A DNA stretch of 64,000 nucleotides from positions 9,791 through 73,790 of the forward strand of contig CAJUGH010000021.1 in the NCBI GenBank assembly GCA_910586215.1, given 5' to 3'. A program made the position numbers and the translations under genes. This DNA comes from an uncultured Acetatifactor sp. GTDB lineage: Bacteria > Bacillota > Clostridia > Lachnospirales > Lachnospiraceae. Below the pieces are notes generated by a model. It saw only the letters and a list, made by a program, of their open reading frames with translations. It had not been told where the DNA came from and did not search any database. Each line of letters begins with the position of its first letter. Position 1 is the first letter of the stretch. Shown one piece after another: positions 54,188 through 61,028 of the stretch.

Positions 54188-55974
54188 TGATACCAGCTCC
54201 TTTGCGCTTCATACATAGAGGCATAAATGCCCTTTTGAGAGAGCAGGTTTTCATGATTTCCCTTCTCAGCTACTTTTCCATCGTCCACCACAATAATCTC
54301 ATCTGCCAGACGGGCGGCGCCCAGTCTGTGGGTGATGAAGATCGTGGATTTTCCGGCACTGATTCTGCCGAACATTTCATAGATGCCGCTTTCTGCCACC
54401 GGATCCAGCGCCGCCGTGGGCTCATCCAGAATCTGTACCGCTGCCGGGTTATACAGGGCTCTGGCGATGGCCAGACGCTGCCACTGGCCTCCGGAGAGAT
54501 CCACGCCCTGTTCCTTTATCTTTCCCAAAGGGGTCTCCATGCCCTGGGGCAGGTCAGCAATCGCCTGGCCGAGGCCTATTGCCTCCGCGGCTTCCCGGAT
54601 CTTTGTCTGGTCTCTTTGGAGCACGTTTCCCAGCGCGATATTATCCTCCAGGGATATCTGATACCTGGCGAAATCCTGATAGACCACAGAGAAGAATGCT
54701 TTCAGCTGTGCCTGGCTGAAGGTCTTCAGTTCCCTGCCGTTTAGCAGGATCTCCCCTTCATAATTATCATACAGACCGGTCAGGAGCTTTGTCAGCGTGG
54801 TTTTTCCGGCTCCGTTAATGCCCACGAAGGCATAATGCCTGCCGCTTTCCAGGCGAAGGCTGAAATCTTTTAAGATGTCCTTTTCCGTGCCCGGATACCG
54901 GAAAGATACCTGGCGGAATTCCAGGCTTTCAAATGTGTCTCCGGTGCCAGGCACATCCAGTGCTCCGGGGGTTTCAGACAAGGCGCAGAAGGCAGTCAGA
55001 TCCTTGCAGTATTCCAGGTTCTGGGCGATCTGGTTCATGGTGTCGGACAGCTCCCAGGACATCATCTGGATCAGGTTCAGGGTGGAGGTGATGAGCCCCA
55101 TGAACATACCCGGGGTGATGATGCCTTTCGTCAGCGGAAACAGAAGCACACTGATGATCAGCAGGGAGAGCAGCACCGTGATCAGGCTGGAACCTTTCAG
55201 GCGCACGAAGAACCTGGCGCTCACTCCCACGGAAATTTTCCGGGCGGCTTCATATCTTTCCAGCCACTGTTGGTTCACCTTTTCCGTATAACCGAAAAGC
55301 GCCCGTTCTTCTACACTTTCCCGTCCCTGTAACACACCCTTCAGGTAGTTTGCCCTGCGCAAGTGCTTCTCTGCTTCCTTATTTTCTTCGTAGATCTGCT
55401 GTCCACCCTTTATAGCCAACCGGAACAGGGGAACGGAGATGACCACAATAGCCAGTCCGGCCCACCACACCTGGGCCATCAGTATGGCAAGCAGGGAGCC
55501 CACCCGCAGGATGATGTTCGCTGTGCCGAGAATATTGTTGAAGCCGCCGGTCAGCCTCCCCACAGGGTCACTACACACCCGGTTGACCAGCTCCCAGGTG
55601 TCATTGTCCTCCACATGCCGGTATTCCAGCGCGGCCCGCTTCTCGGCAATTCTGGTGCGATATGCGAATTCCAGTCGCATTTGCATTTTCAGGTTTATGT
55701 AGCTCATCAGCTGCCAGTTCAGGTTGTTGTAGGTCACAATGGCGACCAGGCACAACAGGGGCGGGAAGATGGCCGACTGTCCGGTTTTTCCGGAGAAGAT
55801 GCCCAGGGCGGTGTCGATAAAGGCCGCCGTGGCTAACACCTGTAGTGACGGCAGGACAGACACCAGTATCTGATTGAGCGTCTTGATCCCCGCGTATACC
55901 GGGCAGACTGTGAAAGGGATCCTTAAAAAGTCCTTGAAGCCATATTTTTTTTGGCTTATCAGTAATTTGTCCAT
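54184..55974 (-). CDS. ABC exporter half-subunit (peptide-island pair, first gene)
   Basis: A 596-residue fused exporter started at ATG 55974; a TTG at 55998 would add eight residues. The membrane domain is about 20-330, Walker A VGINGAGKTT near 385, signature LSGGQWQR near 490, and Walker B QILDEPTAALD. Both subunits carry the unusual LSGGQWQR wording, which suggests a recent common origin or a closely matched pair. It is driven by a promoter at 56135-56107. Confidence 0.9.
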   Translation of the reverse strand: MDKLLISQKKYGFKDFLRIPFTVCPVYAGIKTLNQILVSVLPSLQVLATAAFIDTALGIFSGKTGQSAIFPPLLCLVAIVTYNNLNWQLMSYINLKMQMRLEFAYRTRIAEKRAALEYRHVEDNDTWELVNRVCSDPVGRLTGGFNNILGTANIILRVGSLLAILMAQVWWAGLAIVVISVPLFRLAIKGGQQIYEENKEAEKHLRRANYLKGVLQGRESVEERALFGYTEKVNQQWLERYEAARKISVGVSARFFVRLKGSSLITVLLSLLIISVLLFPLTKGIITPGMFMGLITSTLNLIQMMSWELSDTMNQIAQNLEYCKDLTAFCALSETPGALDVPGTGDTFESLEFRQVSFRYPGTEKDILKDFSLRLESGRHYAFVGINGAGKTTLTKLLTGLYDNYEGEILLNGRELKTFSQAQLKAFFSVVYQDFARYQISLEDNIALGNVLQRDQTKIREAAEAIGLGQAIADLPQGMETPLGKIKEQGVDLSGGQWQRLAIARALYNPAAVQILDEPTAALDPVAESGIYEMFGRISAGKSTIFITHRLGAARLADEIIVVDDGKVAEKGNHENLLSQKGIYASMYEAQRSWYQ

Positions 55975-56106
55975 GTTTACACCCCATGCCTGTTTCAAGA
56001 AGGGTGCTTACACACCTTTTTGCGGCATCCATTCCATATTTCGGAAGTTTACTTTCAGACTTCCAGGCCTTGAAAGGCCCGGGGCCTCTTTTTTCCTTCG
56101 TTTTTA

Positions 56107-56135
56107 AACGTAACATCATTGCAAATAATTGTCAA
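56107..56135 (-). promoter_or_regulatory. Sigma-A promoter of the ABC exporter pair
   Basis: On the minus strand TTGACA (complement of 56130-56135), 17-bp spacer, TACGTT (complement of 56107-56112). Between this and the first ATG lies a leader of about 130 bases. Bases 56136-56374 show no recognisable feature. Confidence 0.65.
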
Positions 56136-56433
56136 GTGTTGGTGTAGGCATTCAATTTGTAAACATCGAAAAAACGGATATGATGTGGAATGAGTATGGA
56201 GACTTGCAAAGACAATCTCTGATTGACTTAAGCATATTGGCGAATGCCTGCTTTGAATAAATTTTTTTCCGGATTGACAGCAAATTGGTTCGGGTCTGCA
56301 ATGACGGAGTTCACGGCAGATAAAAAGGCATTTTTAATTTTGTTGTGCGACATATGGCATGTGCCTCCTTGTATAAGCAATCGACTTTCATGCCCTGGTG
56401 GTGCATCGCCAGGCGTATATAATTTACTATAAA

Positions 56434-56580
56434 AGTCTGGTACCGCGAAGTGTTTTTGTGCTTCCTATGCGCAAAAACCGAGACAGCTGTGCGCCAAAAT
56501 GAGCTTCTCTTGCTCATTTTGTGTGCATCACCTAAACTCCCAGACTTTCAGGTATGGTGGTGCGGCTGGCTGCATGGGAG
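56434..56580. mobile_element. Divergent dispersed hairpin element within leader copy 2
   Basis: The core GAGACAGCTGTGCGCCAAAA...TTTTGTGTGCATCA is shared with the family. The internal stem CAAAATGAGC / GCTCATTTTG (56495-56504, 56512-56521) is perfect, and outer AAAGTCTGG / CCAGACTTT also pair. It is bordered by TTTACTATAAA 56423-56433 and TTTAGTATAAA 56581-56591. Leader copy 1 has just one such block, so copy 1 shows the empty site. Confidence 0.65.
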
Positions 56581-56609
56581 TTTAGTATAAAGGAATGGGA
56601 AGCATGACG

Positions 56610-56652
56610 CAAGGGACAGATGGGTTGATATTTTCAACCCATCTGTCCCTTG
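56610..56652 (+). promoter_or_regulatory. 19-bp perfect hairpin in leader copy 2
   Basis: The same stem and loop as at 49092-49134, unchanged, although surrounding bases have diverged. This conservation suggests function. Confidence 0.7.
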
Positions 56653-57001
56653 TGTTTATATGGGGGAATTGCTATCATGATAATAGAGGTCAATAGGATG
56701 AGACCTTAAAGGAGAGGGGGGGTCCATTGTACAGGTTAGGCAGTGCATGCCAGGAACCTTGCATGAGCAGCATATCCTTCATAGATAGTCAGGGGATTGA
56801 GAACTCTGGCTGATTCTGCCATAGATTGCGGAAGAAGGATTGTTCCGAATGATCATGTATGGTATGTTAAGTGATAGGAAGAAAGCTCATGAAAATGGCC
56901 AGTCAGCACGAAGGAAGATGTGGTATGAGTTGATAAATGTCCATAAGGTGGAAAGAGGGCATATGCTTAAGGTGATATACCATTGTGAAAGGAGACGTAC
57001 A

Positions 57002-57355
57002 ATGAAGAAAAGAATAGTGAATTTTGTTTTTTCCATGGTAATAGCATTGGTGATAGGGACACAGGCAGTGATGCCTGTGGAAGCGGCACAGGTTGAAACA
57101 GCAGCTTCTGCAAGGACATGGGTATGCCATCATTGTGGTACGGCAGTATATGTGACGGAAGTTCCCAGGCTGGTAAGTGTGGAAAGCGAACCGATTAGGA
57201 AATGTACAGATCCAAACCATAATTCCGGTACGTGCTACGTTTTTAATGCCACATATGTGAATGATTATGTGATTTCGTGCCCGGGCTGTGGCAGATCCAA
57301 TGTGCAGGGACATACTGCAGAATATAAAGTGGAAGTGCACAAGGATCGTATTTAA
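57002..57355 (+). CDS. Small secreted zinc-ribbon-like protein B
   Basis: A 117-residue protein starting at ATG 57002 after AAAGGAG. Signal peptide about 1-30 ending PVEAAQ. The mature part has CHHC near 42 and CPGC near 96 with two more Cys between, a zinc-ribbon pattern, plus several His. It is not clearly homologous to protein A by sequence but matches it in size, export and position. The next gene is a large lipoprotein 51 bases on. Confidence 0.7.
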   Translation: MKKRIVNFVFSMVIALVIGTQAVMPVEAAQVETAASARTWVCHHCGTAVYVTEVPRLVSVESEPIRKCTDPNHNSGTCYVFNATYVNDYVISCPGCGRSNVQGHTAEYKVEVHKDRI

Positions 57356-57406
57356 ACAGAGTGTGTGACGTAGCTATTACAGATATACAATTAAGGGGAA
57401 GATATC

Positions 57407-59710
57407 ATGAAATGTAGACAGCCATCAAAAAAAAATTTTACTTTGGCATGCCTGGTGATGCTTTCCGTACTTTCTTCCTGCGGGCTTCGAAATCAATCGG
57501 AGCCTGCTTTTGACGGGGCTGTGAACGGGACGGAAGAGGGGGAAGGTACCCGGCAGGGTATGGAAGGAGAAGCAGGGTCAGGGGAAGGTACGGATGGCAT
57601 GATTGCTGTGGCGGATTTTTCTTATTTTTTGCCGGACATTCCCCTGTTCACCTACTATGCAGACCAGGAATATTGTTTAAACGGAGAATACTTTTACTAT
57701 ACGCAGCCGGTGGAGCATGGGGGAGATGGGGAATGTTATTGCCACATTGCCAGATACCATATTTCCGATGGCAGCCAGGAGAAGGACTATATTGTTCTGG
57801 AAAAAAGCATGGAGGAGCTATTTGTCATTGAAATGCTTGCTGACAAAGAAGGAAACTGCTATATGTTCCTGGGTCCCTCTCAAGGAGAACAGGGGGCAGA
57901 CTGCAATTATTACCTGGAGAAATACGGAACGGATGGGAGATTGCAATGGCAGACGGTGTATACTCCGGAAGAATTATCTGGCAAGGGGATGCATCTTGAA
58001 CAGGGGACGGTGACAGAGGACGGGAGAGTGTTCCTCTACACATCCGGGACTGGCGGAACTGTCTTTTCCTTCGGGGCTGGAGGCAGGCTGGATGAAGTAT
58101 ATACGCCGGGTCTGGATAGTCTGGACAGGGTTGTTATCGGGAAAGGGAATAAGGTATATGGATACTGTGCCACTGGTGTGGAATCAAAATTTATGGAACT
58201 GGGAAAAGGAAAGGAAGCAGATGTATATACGGCGCCAGTGGTTCCGCTTGGAGTGTATGACGGATATGAGGATGGGCTGTATCTGCGGACAGGGGATGGG
58301 CTGTGGCGATATGTACCGGAGACAGGGGAGGCAGTATATCTGTGGGGATGGGATGACGCATATGTACAGGTGGATGGGAACCAGATAGACAGGATCGCAG
58401 GAGAAGAACAGGGGATGGTATTGTTGTGTCTGGAACAAACTGACCGTTTTTACTGGGAACGGGAGATTCTGACATTTGCAGTAGTGAGTTCCAGAGAGGT
58501 ACGGGAGTATCCGGGGAAGCAGACTGTCACGATGTCCTTCTGGTACCTGAATGACAGGCTTCGATATCTGGTAAGACGGTATAACAGGCAGAGTAAGGAA
58601 TATCGGATAGAATACGTACAGGAGGCAGACGATACGGAACTGGAGAGGAAACTTTTAAAAGGAGAAGCATCAGACTTGATTGTGTTGAATGGCCTGTATG
58701 GAAAGGGGCTGGTACAGATGGGGGCGCTTGAGGATCTGACGCCTTACTATGAGGCCAGTATATTGGTGGACTGGGAGGACATTCTGGAGCCGGCCAGGGA
58801 AGCATGCATCATAAGTGGAAAGAATGTGGCTGTGATGCCGTGTTTTTTCATTGACAGCCTACGGGTAAGGCAGGAGGCTGACGGGGTGATCGTGCCGGAA
58901 AACGAGTGGACAGTATGGAAGTTTCTGGAAATGGGGGAGGGAAAACATGTATTTATGGTGCAGAGGCCGGGCAGTGTCTTTGAGACTTGTATGGGAATAC
59001 GTTATGGGGATGTCTTTGTGGATTATGAGAGTAAGACGTGCAATTTTGACAGTGACGAGTTCCATCAGATTCTGGAGGAATGCAGCCGGATGGGAACCTA
59101 TGGGAAGTCTGAGCCAAATTCTGTTGCCGTATATGAAGGGGAAGAAGAGTGGCTGTATGACAGTGTAAGTATACGTAATGCTGTGAATGCAGTATCATGG
59201 CTGGATGAGGATTATGCGGAAAGGCTCGTGGGATATCCGGGAATGGAGGGAGCAGAATATGCATTGTGCAATGAAGGCATGTTTGCCATGAACAGCAGGT
59301 CGGAAAATAAAGAAGGGGCATGGGACTTTCTGGAATATCTGGTATCAGAGGAGACCCAGGAGGCGGTGACATGGGCATTTCCTTCCAGGAAAGACTGCTT
59401 TGAGAGGTACCTGGCAGACAGGTATGAAGAGCCGGCTTTTTCATGGAATGAGCGTACCGGGACACTTCTGGGATTTTCCGGTGGGTTATCGGAATTTTCG
59501 GAATCAACGGAGGCATATGAAAAGGCATGTCAGAAAATATGGAGTATGCTGGATTACCTTGTTCCGGACACTACCTATGGAGCAGTAGATGATCCTGTCC
59601 GGGCGATTGTAATGGAGGAGGCAGAGATGTATTTTGCAAAAGGTGCGTCATTGGAGGGGACAGTGAATAAGATCCAGAAAAGAGTGCAGCTTATGCTGGA
59701 TGAGAATTAA
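57407..59710 (+). CDS. Large solute-binding-like lipoprotein B
   Basis: A 767-residue protein; ATG 57407 follows AAGGGGAAG. Lipobox LSSC with Cys25, then a Gly/Glu-rich linker. A beta-rich N-terminal half (about 60-360) is followed by a C-terminal extracellular solute-binding domain (from about 365, TVTMSFWYLNDRLRYLVRRY). Paralogous in plan and in C-terminal wording (AIVMEEAEMYF and VQLMLDEN against MDIIAEEAGSYL and VSTLVQENM) to lipoprotein A. No permease nearby. Likely a surface receptor or capture protein of the island. Confidence 0.8.
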   Translation: MKCRQPSKKNFTLACLVMLSVLSSCGLRNQSEPAFDGAVNGTEEGEGTRQGMEGEAGSGEGTDGMIAVADFSYFLPDIPLFTYYADQEYCLNGEYFYYTQPVEHGGDGECYCHIARYHISDGSQEKDYIVLEKSMEELFVIEMLADKEGNCYMFLGPSQGEQGADCNYYLEKYGTDGRLQWQTVYTPEELSGKGMHLEQGTVTEDGRVFLYTSGTGGTVFSFGAGGRLDEVYTPGLDSLDRVVIGKGNKVYGYCATGVESKFMELGKGKEADVYTAPVVPLGVYDGYEDGLYLRTGDGLWRYVPETGEAVYLWGWDDAYVQVDGNQIDRIAGEEQGMVLLCLEQTDRFYWEREILTFAVVSSREVREYPGKQTVTMSFWYLNDRLRYLVRRYNRQSKEYRIEYVQEADDTELERKLLKGEASDLIVLNGLYGKGLVQMGALEDLTPYYEASILVDWEDILEPAREACIISGKNVAVMPCFFIDSLRVRQEADGVIVPENEWTVWKFLEMGEGKHVFMVQRPGSVFETCMGIRYGDVFVDYESKTCNFDSDEFHQILEECSRMGTYGKSEPNSVAVYEGEEEWLYDSVSIRNAVNAVSWLDEDYAERLVGYPGMEGAEYALCNEGMFAMNSRSENKEGAWDFLEYLVSEETQEAVTWAFPSRKDCFERYLADRYEEPAFSWNERTGTLLGFSGGLSEFSESTEAYEKACQKIWSMLDYLVPDTTYGAVDDPVRAIVMEEAEMYFAKGASLEGTVNKIQKRVQLMLDEN

Positions 59711-59778
59711 CTGGGAATACCTGTCACTTCTGGAAATGTGAAATCAGAACCGGCTCCTTTATAATAGAGAGAAAAAGG

Positions 59779-59820
59779 AAGTAGAAAAGACTCCGGAATA
59801 TCACGGAGCTTTTTCTACTT
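59779..59820. terminator. Bidirectional terminator overlapping the end of the next gene
   Basis: AAGTAGAAAA-GACTCCG pairs with CGGAGCTTTTTCTACTT around an 8-base loop. It overlaps the last codons of the minus-strand gene and serves both convergent transcripts. Confidence 0.75.
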
Positions 59821-60526
59821 CTTTGATGGCTCCGGTGATGCCGATACCTTTCAGCAATTCACCCAGCTGTTCCACGGAAGAGGAGGAGAAATCTTCCGCC
59901 ATAAGGAAGACTCCTGTGGCTGTCACGGAATGGTCTTCCCCGGCCACAAAAGACACCATCACAGAATGCCCCTTCTGGAAGGTGTACAGGTACAGGGTGT
60001 TGTGATCCAGACTGCTGCTTACAAAGGTTTTGGATGCCATATAGACAGAGGCAGTGGCCAGGGCAGCGGATCCCTGTCTGGCATTCAACTGGTTTGCCAG
60101 GGAGGAGGCAGCCCTGCTATTTAAGAAGGTCCGAAGGGAATCGGAGAAGCTGTCCAGGGGATTGTTTTCTCCCAGAAGTGCCAGCAATTTACCCGTGTCG
60201 GGAACGGTGATTTCGTATACTGCCTGGGGAGTGGTATAATCACCAGCGGCCAGTTCCACCCGGAGTGTTTCCACTTCGCCCGATGCCATGCCGAACATTT
60301 CTCCGTAGCTGCTGTTCTTCACCATCTCTTCCATTAGTCCGATCACATCAAGTCCATGTGCGTATAAGGACCTGCTACTTCCACCCCGGACAGCGCAGCC
60401 TAAGAGAAAACAAGCCAGCAGAGACAATACAGCCAGGAAAAGGCAGATGCCTTTCCTGTTTACAGGATACTTCTTCCTGACAGGCAGAAGGGATACCGGA
60501 ACAGATGTCTTTCTCAAGGGTTTCAT
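59801..60526 (-). CDS. Lipoprotein-like protein of unknown function
   Basis: A 241-residue protein. A basic N-terminus of about 26 residues precedes a hydrophobic run ending in lipobox LLGC. The outer part has no recognised domain. A segment SVMVSFVAGEDHSVTATGVF near 185 and a Ser/Leu-rich end suggest a compact secreted fold, perhaps DUF4358-like. The start follows AGGAGG. It lies between the peptide island and the chaperone pair and may belong to either or neither. Confidence 0.65.
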   Translation of the reverse strand: MKPLRKTSVPVSLLPVRKKYPVNRKGICLFLAVLSLLACFLLGCAVRGGSSRSLYAHGLDVIGLMEEMVKNSSYGEMFGMASGEVETLRVELAAGDYTTPQAVYEITVPDTGKLLALLGENNPLDSFSDSLRTFLNSRAASSLANQLNARQGSAALATASVYMASKTFVSSSLDHNTLYLYTFQKGHSVMVSFVAGEDHSVTATGVFLMAEDFSSSSVEQLGELLKGIGITGAIKEVEKAP

Positions 60527-60559
60527 GGTTGTTATCCTCCTGCTATATATAGATTTGTA

Positions 60560-60699
60560 GTAACAGTTCAGACAGCCCCTCTCGCGAAGTCAAAATTGCG
60601 CTCTGTGCAATTTTGCGAGACTTGTGGGCGCCAAAACGCATTCTTTTCGCGTTTTGTGTGCATTCTCGTAACAGTTCAGCGTCCTGTCTGAACTGTTAC
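60560..60699. mobile_element. Complete dispersed hairpin element (140 bp) with perfect 8-bp target duplication
   Basis: The 16-bp terminal inverted repeat GTAACAGTTCAGACAG / CTGTCTGAACTGTTAC is perfect (60560-60575, 60684-60699). It is flanked by GATTTGTA at 60552-60559 and again at 60700-60707. Inside are CAAAATTGC / GCAATTTTG, CAAAACGC / GCGTTTTG and a terminal 13-bp hairpin (60667-60679 / 60688-60700). No coding capacity. It is the best-preserved family member. Confidence 0.85.
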
Positions 60700-60837
60700 G
60701 ATTTGTATGGTTTTATGGTTTCTGCTTCTGGATGATATTCTGTGTGGGAGCACGACACGCTCTTTCCCGTATTTTAGCACTGTTCCTGTTTGGGGTCAAT
60801 GCCAAAAGGTAAGTGCAATACATGAAGGAAACTTTGC

Positions 60838-60866
60838 TTGAAAAAAAGGTATATTAATGTTATGCT
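60838..60866 (+). promoter_or_regulatory. Sigma-A promoter for the hscC leader
   Basis: TTGAAA 60838-60843, 17-bp spacer, TATGCT 60861-60866; start expected near 60874. No HrcA (CIRCE) repeat was seen in the leader. Bases 60708-60837 show nothing else recognised. Confidence 0.6.
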
Positions 60867-60904
60867 TAATATAGAATCTGGATTGCAATTTGTGAAATCT
60901 ATAC

Positions 60905-60967
60905 ATGAGAGTTGTGAACAAAATGGACGGGAAGCCTTCCATTATGCAGACCGCCGATTATGGGTAA
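60905..60967 (+). CDS. Possible 20-codon leader peptide ahead of hscC
   Basis: ATG 60905 opens a frame reading MRVVNKMDGKPSIMQTADYG and stopping at 60965-60967, inside the loop of the terminator hairpin that follows. The ribosome site is weak. Position and stop suggest an attenuation leader, but it may be chance. Confidence 0.25.
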   Translation: MRVVNKMDGKPSIMQTADYG

Positions 60968-60987
60968 CACCATAGCGGCGGTTTTTT
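60951..60987 (+). terminator. Strong intrinsic terminator in the hscC leader
   Basis: CCGCCG-ATTATGG pairs with CCATAG-CGGCGG, followed by TTTTTT (60982-60987). It lies after the promoter at 60838 and before ATG 61029, so it can stop hscC transcription or define a short RNA of about 115 bases. Confidence 0.8.
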
Positions 60988-61028
60988 AGGGATCTGGAGA
61001 TGCATGAAGTATAAACGGAGGTGTTAAT

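Larger units (their letters stand above)
56375..56920 (+). repeat. Conserved leader region, copy 2, carrying an insertion
   Basis: Matches 49017-49442 but is about 120 bases longer because an element sits at 56434-56580. Both copies share the CCTGGTG stem (here CGCCAGG, keeping a wobble pair), the 19-bp hairpin, TATCATGATA and the AAGAAAGCTCAT...CAGTCAGCAC end. It leads into secreted protein B. Confidence 0.75.

Noticed and set aside
54184..55974. Degenerate ATP site in the peptide-island ABC pair
   Set aside because: Both subunits keep Walker B Glu and LSGGQ, so there is no sign of the asymmetry seen in the pair at 3107.
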